NCBI RefSeq assembly: GCF_030463565.1
Contig: NC_134644.1
Span: 101,862,765 to 101,926,764, forward strand
From: Pelecanus crispus
Lineage: Eukaryota; Chordata; Aves; Pelecaniformes; Pelecanidae
Length of the DNA: 64,000 bases
Direction: 5' to 3'
Under the pieces are notes generated by a model that did not search any database, was not told where the DNA came from, and saw nothing but the letters and a program-made list of their open reading frames with translations. The stretch's first letter is position 1. Every line of letters starts with the position of its first letter. This document shows, piece after piece, positions 1 to 13,172 of this stretch. The translations under genes were made by a program, and so were the position numbers.

Positions 1-626
1 CATACAGTGGATGTGATTCCTAAGAAGCATATTATAACAGCTGGCATACTTTATACTAATAGATTTATGGTAACTGATAATTTCTCAGCTCTTAAGGTAC
101 AGTAGTTATGCATTAGCCTTTAAAGCTCTTCATTAGCCTTTTAGAAGTCAAGGTTACATTTCAATGAATATTTAGCATCCCAATAAGAATGTTATAAACA
201 TTCACCTTCAGTGAACTTTCATACAATACAGAGATATTAAATACCTTCTTAAGCTGAATCATTTCAATACTATTAGTTTTCTTTTTGCATTTTCAAAAGA
301 AACACAAGGACCTTTGTAACTTCCAAAGTGAAGGGTGTTTTAAGGCAGTAAAAGATATGTATTAAGGTTTCCATGATTGTTTATGGTGCCTATGTGAATA
401 CAGTATATTACACACAATTGCTCTCAAATATTTATCTACATGACTTCATTATACTGTACATGATTTAGCAATCTTCTTGAGAAATTTAAAGTGCCACAGT
501 TCAAATGTGCTCATCTGTCTTTTCATGGGCTTCTAGTCCATTCTAGTTGGTTTCAGAAACAAGCCCTTGCTTTACTTAAAGAGCAGTCTTTTTAGGGGAA
601 AAGAGCATTCATCCTTCACTGCTGTG
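1..626 (-). other. PTPN3: PTPN3 3' UTR / downstream flank
   Basis: Sequence directly 3' of the PTPN3 stop codon in gene orientation. It is AT-rich, with no ORF or recognisable repeat. I find no canonical AATAAA or ATTAAA on the minus strand here; only weak variants occur (TATAAA near 50-55, CATAAA near 379-384). The polyadenylation site is therefore either non-canonical or below position 1. Confidence 0.7.
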
Positions 627-704
627 CTAACTGGAATCCAGTGGTCGAACCAATCCTTCTTTGTAAACACGAAGAATAGCTTCACAAACAAATTTGTATT
701 GACT
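627..704 (-). CDS. PTPN3: PTPN3 exon 17 of window (terminal coding exon)
   Basis: Last coding segment: 25 codons and a TAG stop at 627-629. The acceptor is TTATACAG, and the previous exon ends in phase 0. It begins [14 protein letters not shown] and ends GLVRPLDSS. It supplies the last helix of the PTP fold; the residues just before it (QTS) plus the opening SQY form the conserved Q-loop segment QTxSQY, which positions water in phosphoenzyme hydrolysis. The C-terminal residues differ slightly from the human ending (LVQMLDPS), normal divergence for this tail. It was too short to stand out as an ORF and was found by searching for the conserved C-terminal peptide. The intron before it is 3988 bp. 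Confidence 0.95.
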   Translation of the reverse strand, partial: SQYKFVCEAILRVYKEGLVRPLDSS

Positions 705-3700
705 CTGTATAAGAAAAAAAAACAAAAACATTTATGGATGATTAGTTAAACTCCTGATTATACAGTAGTATTTAACAAGACTAACAGTCCCACTGCTTCC
801 TTTTCTCCTGGACAATGACAGAAGAGGAGTTACAACGACGGAAGGAGAAAACCCAACTCTCCTGGTTGTGTTCACAGTAAAGAAAGGTAACATTTATTCT
901 TCTTTGAAGGACAAGCATTAAAAAAAAAATCTCACACCAAGGAAAACACAATCCCCAAATTTAAAAGAACGCATGCTTAAATCTCAGGGAACAGGATTTA
1001 TTTGTTAAAGCTATGCAAATTTATACGATTCTTCTGACTAAGTTCAACTAGTTATTAATGTTCTTCATATATCTCATCTATTTTTTTAGTACTGTTATCC
1101 GATTATTACAAGTATTCTAACCTTGCCAATCCTGCAGTTATGTATTAGTGGACACATTTAAGTTACGTGACCAAAAATGCATTTAAAGTTACCATATAGG
1201 ATATATAGGTCCAACTGCCTTGCTAGAAACTTTTTTTTTTTTAAAGTACCTACGCTATTGCAGAAGATGGAGTCACTTTATTTTCAATTTGTGATCAGAC
1301 CACACATCTCCTTTGTAACAGAATGGGATCAAAATTTTGGAATGAATAATTTTGAATAATAGCAGCCACATTAATTCTTCTGTCACACAACATTTTGAAC
1401 TCATTTAGTTCTTATAAAGTCTTCACAAACTAGATAAGTGTTTCTTTTGAATCATACTATTACAAAGACTATTTCTTCCAAGATCTTGTGATGTACCTGT
1501 TTGTTAAAAAGCAATTAGTCTGTAAGCTTCTTTCTGAAAAGTGATACAAGGAGACATCAGCAGCAGGACCAGTGCAGAACTAAAAATCCACATAGCCTGA
1601 ATAAATTTTTATGACTAATACAATTCCGAGAACATAAGATGATGGAAATTTAAAAGAACTTACAAAGATCAAAGCATACCTCTCCTCTTCTCCAAAAGTA
1701 CTTTTCACTACTGTGAAAACCCCCAAATGAACACCTTTCTCCAAAGCTCCATGTCATATGTTCAGAGGAGTGCAGCGTTACATATTCTAAATCCTTTTTT
1801 ACGCCTTTAAAATGTTATCCCAGCTGCCCTTGTACGTCAGCTCTCGCCAACTCTCCAGGAGCATTTGGAAACATTCCCCCAATATGTCCCAAAGGACAGG
1901 GCTAAAAGATAATGCTTGGACTGCGAAAGACCTTAGGTTGCATTTAAATACCAGCAATTAGGAACATTATTCTTGTCCATAACTGGCAATACATTTTCTC
2001 TTAAGTACAGAAAAACTTAAGGAAAACTGGGGGATGGAAATTAATTTTCTGCATCTCTATTTTCCTGCCTTTTCTTTCAACCCTTCAGTCAATTACTCCC
2101 ACCTTCAATATCACTCTGTTCTTTTGTCTTTATTTCTTAATTACCTTGACTTTTCTCTTCATTGTTATTGTCATTTGCATATTTCTACTGCCTGAACAAG
2201 CCAAGTGTGATATTTAGCTCTCTGTTGAACCCTTCTGTTAACTCCTTTGTGTGATCAAGTTACTGAACAAATAAGAATGAGCACTTCAGCACTGCTTCCT
2301 CTGACTCAGACTCTGACTACTTGTTTTCTTTGCTCTTATCTGTTGCATGGTATTCTTACTGCTCACTCAGCTGATAACTAGTTCTATTATGGACATCCTA
2401 AAGCACTGCTTTCTGTATTGTTAAGTATCTCTAATTTCTCTTTAATGGAACATAATGGTTAGGGGTTGTTTTTGGTTTTTTTTTAATGAAAGGTCATGCA
2501 GTTACACAAATTTTGTTGTAGCATTATTATTTTGGCCAAAGTTCCTGTTTTGCTGTTCCTGATGACTGAACTACAGGTCTTTGAGAAAATACAGCTTTGA
2601 CGTGATTAACAGCAGACACTAAACTGACCAATTAACAGCTCTGACGAGTCCAGTCTTACTTACTGAGTATGCCCTGTCTGATATTAACTCATAACATGCA
2701 TCTGGCTATGTGTATCATCTTAGAATTGGAGCTCACACGCAATCCCCACAGGGCAGCTGAACATGCTTCAGGCAAGGCTATTAGAACTGAACAATCCCTC
2801 TATTACAACCGAACAATCCCTAATGGCTTCTCCCAGAAGCCCTAAGCTGAATATCAAATATGAGCAGTGGGGCTAGCTGGAATGCAGGCATGGGAATGCG
2901 ATAGAGCACCCAGGATAGATCAAAATGTTAACATGCAGCTTTTTGATATTCTGCTTTCTCGCAGTTGAGCCCTTGCTTCGGTGTCTCATTTACAGTACAA
3001 TATGCCAATTCTGCTCATCAGCTTTTCACAACAGCATCTGCATACTTCAGAAATAACAAGTGAATTCAGTTTCACAGTGTTGCTGCTACAGATCATCCCT
3101 CTCCTGACTGTGCTGAGAGTGAACTGTGGAACACAGCAAGCAAGGTAAAGAATAAATCCTATTTTAGATACTCAGTTTTCCACACTGGGGGTCTGATTGT
3201 CAGTGTATTTATTGCTATTCCCCATACTCTTCAGTTACATCAAACTGTAGAGCGCAAGGACAATTTCTGCTGATTTCTGTTGTAACAGGAAGGACTCAGC
3301 CTTCCAGCAAGCTGAAGTTTACATCAGGTTCTCATGTCTGATTCTCAAAAAGACAACCATGTCTAGAAAGTTTAAGCCTGAACTTGCTCAGTTAATTTTA
3401 GAAACTGAGGGGCGTAGACAGGTACAACTCCAGAAGTCAACAGCTTCCTTAACCTTGAGGCTAGTATTTCTCATCTTACGACATCCTTTGTCATAAGCTC
3501 AGCTTCCATTTCTGCAAGGAACAGGCAGGGGACTATTCAGACAACTCCCTCCTCAACCATACAGTCCTGATGTACTTCCAGAGAGTACACTCATACTGCA
3601 ATGAATGACAAGAGTCCCAGGAGCATGCATGAACAATCGCTGCTCACAGAGCACTCTAAGATTACACAAGCAACCATAATACCTGACACTTTCACACCCT

Positions 3701-4692
3701 TTTTAAACAAAAGACTTTTTCCCTGTCTAGTCAGTCATAATGCTAACTCCTGCAAGTCATTAACCTGTTAATGAATAGAATTTGTTTTCTCAAGTTACCT
3801 TTGTCCTTCCCTTGATCAAGTGGAAGCCAAGGCATTTTCTTTTGAAGACGAGAGACAGAAATGCCCAATTTAACTGTTGACTTTGTGGGTCTAAACCCCT
3901 TTACTTCCATTTGTCATAAGGCATTTAGCTCTCTGAGATAACCCACACTTAATATTCTGTCATTCAACCTCTGCTCAAGAAAGTAGAGCTTCCCATCCTT
4001 CATCCTTGGTCTCTAACGCCAATATGTTCATTTCCAAAGCTGATGCAAAATTGCCCTCATTTTCTCAAATTGTCTTTGAACCACTTCTATCTTAAAACCA
4101 CCTTCTATTTTCATATTTCAGTTATTAATACTACCCAACTTTTCCTGAATTTCATTCTTGCCCTTTGTTTTTCCAGACTGGAGTAGTGGCACAATTTAAA
4201 AAAAATACGTATATTGTTCCTATCAAATTTCTATTGGTATAGTGACCTCCTGAAAGGCCATTTCCTCTCTTCAGATCATACCACAAAACCTTTAATTTTA
4301 CCTTCAGTTTAATAACTTCCTATAGGCTCTGTACTAGAAAGAAAAGCAAAAAATTCTTCTAGCTTCTTGCAGAGACTTTAGACAAAGGACCATGAACAGA
4401 TGATTTGTGCAAGTCTGACTTCATACATTGCAAGTAGTTAGAATGTACAGAAATCAATTATCTTTTAATGGCAAGGTAAGAAATATTTACAGAAAAGTTA
4501 AATACACACCTCACAAGCAAAGCAGCCTTTGCCACAATGTTATGTTATGCTAAATGTAGGAAGCATGAAATATAATAGCAACTGAAGACTCATACAACTA
4601 GATAATTTAAAAAATTTTTTGGATCTGTTTTAAAACTGGACAAGTGCAGTGTATATATATACAGAAAATGAGGCTTCCTCTCCACCACTTAC
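705..4692 (-). other. PTPN3: Intron 16-17 of PTPN3
   Basis: 3988-bp intron. It is AT-rich with short homopolymers (for example a T run at 1230-1241), and I recognise no exon, transposon or RNA gene in it. Short ORFs here are scattered and lack conserved motifs. Confidence 0.7.
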
Positions 4693-4828
4693 TGATGTTT
4701 GCACCATCATAGCTCGCTGGTCTCGCATTTTTCGTACAATATCCAGAGGATAAACAGGTTGATTTCTTTCAATTAAACACATGGCTGTTTCCATAGTGAC
4801 CAATACACCAGTGCGACCGATTCCAGCG
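4693..4828 (-). CDS. PTPN3: PTPN3 exon 16 (PTP signature motif, alpha-helices)
   Basis: 136 nt: one base completing a split Ser codon plus 45 codons. Acceptor TTTCACAG, donor GTAAGTGG. With the end of exon 15 it makes the [10 protein letters not shown] signature: the nucleophilic Cys lies in exon 15 and the transition-state-binding Arg in this exon, both intact. Downstream are [20 protein letters not shown] and [13 protein letters not shown], helices and the start of the Q loop. Phase 2 in, phase 0 out. The split of the catalytic loop across an intron is a fixed feature of exon structure here, not damage. Confidence 0.97.
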
Positions 4829-5504
4829 CTGTGAAATGTAACAGAAAAATAGTCTATAAAATTAGGTTTTTTGCAATGCACCAGACTCATAACAGTCTTA
4901 ATGCCAGGATGCTAAATAGCCTTACAAATTACAAGACGTCCTTAATAAAATTAGAACAGAGTGCAAAGCTTATCTTTAAAGCCACTTCAGTAATATTTCC
5001 TGCCAACTATCAAAAAGAAAAGAATCCTTATATAAATAAAACTAAAACCTCATTTAAAGTAAATGGATTTTTAACAATTATAACTGCTTACAAATCTGAA
5101 TGTACTGGTTGGTATTTTTGACTAAAAAAGGTAAAGTGAATTGACTGCTTTTTGACAGGCACTTAAACAGCAGGAAAAAAAAATGTTGCAGCACCATTCA
5201 AAATGAGGTTACAGCAATGGTAGAGGATAAAAATGGAGACAACTTACACTGCAGATTATCAGCTCTGCGATAATTACATGACTAAGCCATTTCACCAAAA
5301 GGTTGCAGGAGAAAGGGAGAGAAAAAACTCGTCCTTTAGATACACCACCAGTGCTTCTCTCCTCAACAGTGAATGCTGGTATTGCACAGTTTAACATTTT
5401 CATCTAATTCAAGGACTCTCCTGTCTTGCAGACGCACTTTTCAAAGCAAATGCTTATTCTAAGGCTGAAGCAAAGCTGTAATCAGGATTTTAAAACACAA
5501 GTAC
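4829..5504 (-). other. PTPN3: Intron 15-16 of PTPN3
   Basis: 676-bp intron between the exons that carry the catalytic Cys and Arg. Unique AT-rich sequence; I see no repeat or additional exon. Confidence 0.75.
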
Positions 5505-5650
5505 CTGCAGTGAACAAGGACCGGCTCTTTCTCTACTCTCTTGGGCCTCATACAGGTCACAAACTCCAAGAAGTCCATGGAGTCATCAGGAACACCATGA
5601 TCAGGCCAAGCAACGTACTGGAGATGGGTGACAGTGTGTTGTTGTTCTGT
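5505..5650 (-). CDS. PTPN3: PTPN3 exon 15 (WPD loop, catalytic Cys)
   Basis: 146 nt, 48 codons plus the first two bases of a Ser codon. Acceptor TATTTTAG, donor GTACTTG. It begins [12 protein letters not shown], contains the WPD loop [10 protein letters not shown] whose Asp is the general acid, and ends EPVLVHC with the nucleophilic Cys. Phase 0 in, phase 2 out. The PTP core is conserved; the stretch between WPD loop and signature (residues [10 protein letters not shown]) differs most from human, as expected for a surface segment. Confidence 0.97.
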
Positions 5651-8600
5651 CTAAAATACAGTAAGGTTTTCAAACAGTGTTCAGTGTTATGACTCCTGTA
5701 TGGATGTTTACTAGATACAAGTCATACTTTTCACAGTATGCATATTCTGCAGATGCTATAAGATGCATATGATGTAGAAAATGTTTGTCATTTTAAAATT
5801 CAGAGTAAAGTATGAACACGTAATTCTTAGAAAGCATGCAAAAGGCATAATATTTTCTAAGTAAATGAGGTATCAAGTTTAACTTCTGTGATCTAACCAG
5901 ATTTTAATTTTTTTAATTTATTGACTGTTCACTTATTATACCTTGACATCAGTGATTTACCTGAGGTAAAATGCTACAAGACTTATGCATAATAGTACTA
6001 TATAATAGTTTAGAACAGGTTGGAAGAAACAGCTGAAAACAGCAGAACAACTACAATATCAAAACAACAGGGTCTTGGGGCACACAATCTGTTCTAAATA
6101 TGTATGTGTGTGTACTTACAGATTCAGTTATAAGATAGAGCTGCCTGCAACATTTGCTAAATCTGTCTTCTGTTAGAAAACAATATATATATTGTTCATA
6201 CATATATGTTCATCGTACATACATGAATGACTTTTGTATGACCCACAGATACTTTTCTGGAAAAAAAACTTAAGACACTCCTGAGCTCTGCTGCATCATG
6301 CAATGAGGATCTCAGTCTTTACAAACTGAGACAAGTCTTCATGTTCCTTTATTTCTTCCACACATTTAGCAACAGTTAAAATGTTAGCTGCATTTTACCA
6401 ATGCCCATTACTAGATTTAACATTTGACACCCTCCTGAAATAAACCTTTCCTTTATCACTGTATTACTCTATAAAAGCTGGCCTCTCCCTAGTGGTCCAC
6501 ACAAGAATGTTTTCATGATGCTAGTGACTCTAAGAGGTTTTTTTCCCTTTTCTCTTAAGTGCACAACTACTGAAATATATGACCTGTTTTAAATGCCTTC
6601 AACTGCTTGTTTTCCTCTTCCACTGGAGGAAGTGGTTCTGCTCCCAGGGAGCGGGCTAGTAACAGAATACCTACTGCCTATGTACCCAAGTAGAGTCCTA
6701 GGAAATGCATTTATTCCAGTCAAAGTAATTGCAGAAATTTACAATTGCCTGCAGTGACATGAAGATAAACACCACAGCTCATACTTTGCTTCTTAGAGCC
6801 AGAGCCTGAGCAATCACAATTAAAAGATCCAGCATAAGGCCCAAGTGGACAATGTAATCTAACATTAATGACCAAGCTCACTGTAATACAAGTTGTATTG
6901 GGATCTATCATCCAGGTCATCAAAAGACCCCACAATGACCAGGATCTCTGCAAGAAAAAGGATGGCCTTTTTCTACTCAGCTTTGCTGCCATTATGTAGT
7001 TGAGCTTGACCAAATGATTACACTTTAAATTTTTCTGAAATGCCAGAGATTGAAAAAATACAAAAACATGACAAGAAAATGTCATTAAAAAAGTCCTCTT
7101 TTGCAAATCTGCGCATGCTTAATCAGAGCCTCTTCGAAAGGGAAATGAGATAACGTAGCAATTACATGCAACTGTTTGAGCCGATTCTCTTCAATCAGGG
7201 ACATTTGAATTACAGCATTCAGGTGAAACAAAGACTTGATTCATTCTAAATTTATCTAAGAGTGAGTATCCAGTCACCTTCCATGCGCATCAAGAACTTC
7301 AAACCATACATCATGGGTAAGTGCCAGTGGCACACTTGAGAACCACCGACAGTGATCTGTAGCATCAAAAGCCATTTTACAAGCTCAGAAAAGAGGAAGG
7401 AGTTAACTTAATTTTTACTTATCAATAATTCAGGCTCAAATATAGCGTGTTGCATTTTTTTTTTTTTAATAGTTGATAGACATTAAGTACAACGAGCAGG
7501 TTATGTAAGACTTATTTGGAGTAAGAATACATTGTAAGACCATGCACTTAGTCCTCAGAACTGCTTCTTTTGGTGTGATCATCTTCATTTTCTGTTACAT
7601 GCCCTGTTCATCCCTAGAGATCAACACAGCTGATTGTTAATTATTCCAGGTATGCCTCAAGCTTCAGTATAGTTTTCTCGTTATTTGTATTTTGATATAA
7701 TCAGTTTTGATTCTTTTGGTTGAGCTCTTCTGAGATGATTCAAATTGTTAAAACTTGACCATTACATCACTCGAATTTCAAAATGCCCAAGTATTTTAAA
7801 ATACTCAATTTTTTATTAGTAAATATGTATTGTAACCTATTGTAAATAGCAGTTATATTCATATATGTTAGTACTAGTTTTTCTAATTCTAATACTTTTA
7901 TGTCTCATACAGAAGATATCAAATCAGTACTCATACAAATCAATACTGATGAAGTACAGATTTTTAAGCTATTTTTAGTGGGTTGGTTTTTTTTAATATA
8001 ACGTCTTCAAGTCTTTACACTCATAATGAAAGTCAGCTTTTAAATTCAGAAAATACCACCACACATGGAAATAACTTGCATTAAAAGACCACAGTTACTA
8101 AAATCTAGCACTTGTACATTAAAAAAAGTGCTAGAATTATAGTGACTGGTCCCATAGTTGGCCTCACTGTACATGTCCTATTAACGATACTTATTTTTAA
8201 ACACACTATTTCTGCCAGATCCTGATTTTTTGTACAAACCTGGTAATGGAAAATAAGAGGTAGCTTCTCATTATACTCAAGTTGCTGTCCAAACCATTAT
8301 TCTCTGCAAGTCCACTTAAATTCTTTCCACAAATTCTTTTTTTTTGCACTGAGGTTTTCAATGACAGTCATTATTGTAGCATCTTAATGACTGATAAACG
8401 TAGAATTTAGGACTAATAAAAGCCAGGCTTTATAAAGATGTTTTGTAAGTCTAAACTTACACAAAGTGAGACAGCAAGAGTTGCTTATTATCATTACATT
8501 AAGAGGCCGTGTTCCTCGTTTCATTCTCCTAAAATGACTCTCTCTGATTAATCAAAGAATCATGTGTTCTTCAGAAAAACACACACAGCTTAGAATGATA

Positions 8601-11137
8601 ATACTCATACAGAAAGAAGGAAATTTAGGCTTGAAAGTTCAACCTTAATTTTGACTTTTCTTAAAATCCAAGCAATTGATTTTGCATTTCACCTTTTCAT
8701 TTAATGTCCTCTTTGGTCTAGGTTATAATATAATCTTCAATTAAAAAAAAAATTCACCATGTAGAACTACATTAACCTTGAAACGGTTCTATTATCTTCT
8801 AAACAGGAAAAGGTATGGTCTTTGCTAGTGAGCTTCACAAATATACCTTGAAAGCTGAGACTCAGTGATCAGTCTTAAGGCTTAGTTTCTGAAGAATAGA
8901 TATTTTGGCAGTAGCATTTGACATTTCTTCGGACCACTGTTCCCACCTCATTGTGCTTCTGTACACCCTTGACATAACACTTTTCATCTACTTTTGCTCT
9001 TTGGCTCTTTACTATTCAAAGCCATCTCTTTTCTTCTACCACAAGCGTTTGACAGAACAGAACATGTTCAGTGCAGACACTTTTCAGAGAAGCCTTTAAA
9101 AATACCTCTGCAGTGCGACAGGTTTGTTCAAGACATTGATGACATGGTCAAATTTATATAGATTTGTTTGGAAAGAGAAAATGCAAGGTCTTATTTAATG
9201 TACAGAAGCAAAAGTTTCAGTGAACCAGTCTAAGAATCTTTAACATAAGCAAACTCAACATTTCCCCTCACAAACTTTTGTATGACATGTATGTGGCAAG
9301 GAAGACAAATGGCATGGAAAGCCTCAGCCCAAACAATTAAGATGTGTAAAAATTAAAAAGATTCTATTTTAATCTGTTTATAGCAGAAAGTCCTGGCAGT
9401 ATACCCATTTACATTGCTGCCTTTGTTTCATCTAATATCAATTTAACCCCATCATTAGAAGGCCTACATGCTGGTCATTAACAAACAGAAAGATACTAGT
9501 CATTCTTCATTGCAACTTTACCTCCTCCATTCAGCAAACAGCAATGTCCTTCCTTAGCAAAATGAATTTATGCTTAATCTTCAATTTGTTTGAATTGCTG
9601 CATCAATTTATTTTCTTTTTATTCAAACCATCCCCTCCATCATTCTGATGTCCATGGAAAGTGATAGCTTTTAAATTAAAAAGAAGCTTATCTCCCCAAA
9701 TCCCTCTATTTGCATTGTCATTGTCTGAACAATCATGCTAAACAGTCCACATTATGACACAAGGAATTGTCTTAATTACCTTGACTTGGGTTGTTTATAA
9801 GGTGTAAGTGCTCTCTCCTGGCGCTCACTCCTCATTCATTACAGCAATGGTATAACTTGTCTTTAAAGGATTAAATTAAATCAGTTTTTAAACATCTTGA
9901 ATTTTTTTTTTTGCTTGAATGATTTAGTTTAGTTGATAAAACTGATCAGGTGGGAGAATGACAGGGCACTTTGGAAACAACTAACAAGGTGTGGCAACAA
10001 CCAACATAAGATGTAGCAAAAAAAAAAAAAAAACACCAAAACCTTGCAAAATTACAGGTCTTCAGTTATGTGAGTAATATGCCCCAGCAAGCATCATCTC
10101 CACAGCCTTGCTAAGCTCCATGGCTGGGTTCTAGTCACACTTAACTGAAACCAAGAAACATGCTTGTTTAAACAAGGGAAAGGAGCAAAAAAGGTTTTTT
10201 TCAAAACATAACTGGATGAAATTGGTGAGATTTAATGGGCAATGATATGTTGCAAGGCAATTCTCTTAAAGGAAACTGAATGAAAGTTTGCTTCAGGCTT
10301 CCCATGCTTTTTTTTCAATGATTAAAAAGAAATATTTATCTTGTTTTACAAAATAGTGCACTGTGTGATGAATTTTGTACTCACGCTACACAATTTCTTT
10401 CCTTTAGACTGTTTGTTCTGGTCCCCAAAGTGTTCTGATGCTTTTTTTAAAAACTAAAAAAAACCACCCCAACCTCATAAAACCAAACTTGGTGCTTTAC
10501 TTGCTTTTCTTTCATTTTGCTACAGGATAGCTTTCAATTTTGGTCTTGAAAAGAAAAGGCAGGAATTTAATCCTTATTTCATTTCATGATACTTAGAAGG
10601 TTACAAATATTTAACACATTTGCAGTCATTTGCTGATCTTCAATTACAGGTAAAGAAGCACCGAGTTAAACTGCATCAGAAAAATCCTAAGAAGTTTCTT
10701 GTTCCTCAAGTCTTCTGAACATATATGAACAAAAGGCCAAGGACATAATTTCATAAACTTCTCTTTTGAGCTATTTTCCCCTAAAGGCAGATTTGAAATC
10801 TGTGCAATTTAATTCACAGGAAACTCTTTCACAAATATGCCTTTCCAACAGAAATCAAGTCTCTTGTGAGCTTGGAAGCTTTATCCATCTTACTATTAAA
10901 AGCTACAATGATACTCACGTTAGTTCAGGGAATAATAAAACCTTGGTTTGAATTCAGATGACTTTTTATGTGTTCTTCAAAGAATATAACAACAGTATCA
11001 GTGAGAGGTAGTACATATAAAGCTTTGCAAAGTCTACTCAAACACAAGATGCCTCCAAAAGAGTATGTTTGGTCAGCTTTAAGAAAGCAGCTCAAATGAG
11101 ATGTAAAACTAGGAGATACATCAGTGTTTTGGGTTGC

Positions 11138-11170
11138 GGGGGGGGGGTGTGTGTGTGTGTGGAGGGGGAG
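11138..11170. repeat. G-run / (GT)n low-complexity tract
   Basis: About ten G followed by about seven TG units and a further GGAGGGGG stretch. Simple-sequence DNA inside an intron; likely length-polymorphic. Confidence 0.9.
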
Positions 11171-12902
11171 CCAACCCCTCCCCCTCAAAACAATCTTCCC
11201 CTCACCACAACAAAAACACATCCCCTAGGACTAGCTTTAGCATGCTTTTGTCTAACCTAGATGAAATCTATGCAAGCATACACCTTTGGATTAGAAACTA
11301 TGTTCTCAACTGAGAGTTCTCATGAGAACTTACACAGTTGAAGATCCTTGGAACTTTCACATCTGTTAAAATACCTACAACGGCACACTATATTCTCACA
11401 TAACCTTTATCTCAAAAAGAGTTAACTTGTATTAAAAAAAAAAAAAAATTGACTGCCCCGTTCTCATAAGGATTTTGACTTATCACATGCTAGTAAATAA
11501 GTCACCTGAAGTGAAAACACATCCTGAATACAGCCACTGGTGAATTTACTCAAAATTACATCCCAGTTTGATAAATACTAACCAAGAAAAAGAACAAGTA
11601 TTTGAAAAGAGTAAACTGAAATTTACAAGAAGTATTAGCTCACCAAAGTTGATTTGCAGTCAACTAATTTGAGTGACAGGGACTAAAAGTTTGTCTACAT
11701 ATACTCTGCAGTACTGCTTTAATGACATTAATTTCTTCTGTGCTGACATTCAAGTTTATCACTTACAGATTAATTGGCTGAAAAACAGAACCAAAAATCA
11801 TGCTGTTCCCTGACTGGATGGTTTCTCATAGCTAGAAACTGAAACACTGTAAACCATCTTAACTGAAAGACCTTTAAGTACTGGCACCTCACATGTTTAT
11901 GACTACAAAGGAAATCTTAATCACATTAAAACAAATTTGGCTGCACTGTCAGGTGATAGATTCAGTTACAAATTTATGAGACTAAAGGATTGGTCATCTT
12001 GCTGTAAGAACATCAATGAAATGTTACATTTTGAAACAGATATTACCTCTTTCTTACCACTAGTGATTTTAGTAACAGTAAAATCTACTTAACTCTACAC
12101 AAGTAGAACAGAGATTTAAAGATTGAAGTATTGGAACTGTAAATCAGCATTTGGTCAGTACACAGTGGTTTTTTACATACATATCTTATGACAGCACAAA
12201 CACTTCATCTGTTTAGAAAATACTTGTGACCATAGAATTTTGGAAAAGAGATGAAGAGGGAAATGTATAAGAAATGTAGAAATTACAAATAAAAGCCAAA
12301 CTTCACCCCCTATATTCAGGTTGTGGGAAGTCTAGATGCGATCTGAACACAGATTTCACAACACAAGCTGATACGCGAGAAGTATTCCATGTATTTAACT
12401 TCCTCTTTGCTTTATAACCCTTCTACTAGCATAAAGTGTTAACAGCTCAGGAATGCAAGTACCTTACATAAATTGAGCGCATTTCAGTTGAACTATATAA
12501 GGATAAGGATTTGTTTTCTTTTTTTAAATCTGACTAAAGACGATGAAAAGGAGCTGGTGAGATTCTGCATCTTCTCTCAAAACAACACTATTTGATTCAT
12601 TACTTTGTAGCTCTTCTAGCTGTATGTGCCATTAACCAAATGACCCATATTTCATCCTTGAAAGAGCACAGTTACTTAGAAAAACCTCTCACTGAAAATC
12701 AAAATAATTGTGAAGAGTCAGTGACTGCAAAACTGTTTACAGGAAAGCACTAAAATTCTTTATGAAGCTTATTACAGTACCTGTACAGCATAATGTATTA
12801 ATGTATTATAGAACTTCAGAAAGTGTTTTTGAAGAAGTTCTAAAGAAATAATCATACTATGTTGATTCATATAATATATACTCATATTCTTTTTATAAAA
12901 CT

Positions 12903-12935
12903 GTGTGTATATATATACACACACACACGTACGTA
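12903..12935. repeat. (TG)(TA)(CA) compound microsatellite
   Basis: GTGTGTATATATATACACACACACAC-type compound dinucleotide repeat, partly self-complementary, about 110 bp from the donor of exon 14. Confidence 0.9.
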
Positions 12936-13043
12936 TATTCATACACAGAGATGCACATGCTCAGACACGGAGTCTCCATCTGCCTATCTATACATGTATT
13001 AATTCAGCTTGCTTGGGGATAATTAAAGATAACAGGCATTTAC

Positions 13044-13172
13044 CTCAACATTTGTGATCACCATTTCTCTAACAACATAAGCAATCGTACAATCTTCAGA
13101 ATGGCATCTGACACGAAAGTTGCCATATTCCATTACATCTGGCGGATCAGGCCAATACTGATGACATTTCGT
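13044..13172 (-). CDS. PTPN3: PTPN3 exon 14 (PTP domain, KCHQYWP)
   Basis: 129 nt, exactly 43 codons, phase 0 on both sides. Acceptor TTTACAG, donor GTAAATG. It reads TKCHQYWPDPPDV near the start and CHSEDCTIAYVVREMVITNVE at the end. The KCxxYWP element is a conserved PTP motif in the central beta-sheet. Preceded by LTERGR at the end of exon 13, it matches the family order exactly. Confidence 0.97.

Larger units (their letters stand above)
5651..13043 (-). other. PTPN3: Intron 14-15 of PTPN3
   Basis: 7393-bp intron. It holds homopolymer runs (T at 7458-7468, A at 10019-10033), a G/GT tract at 11138-11170 and a TA/CA microsatellite at 12903-12935. A 128-codon minus-strand open frame at 6720-7106 shows no family motif and starts only at a TTG; I treat it as chance. 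No transposon is clearly recognisable. Confidence 0.7.

Noticed and set aside
6720..7106. 128-codon minus-strand ORF in intron 14-15
   Set aside because: TTG start, no conserved motif, inside an intron whose flanking exons join in frame without it.
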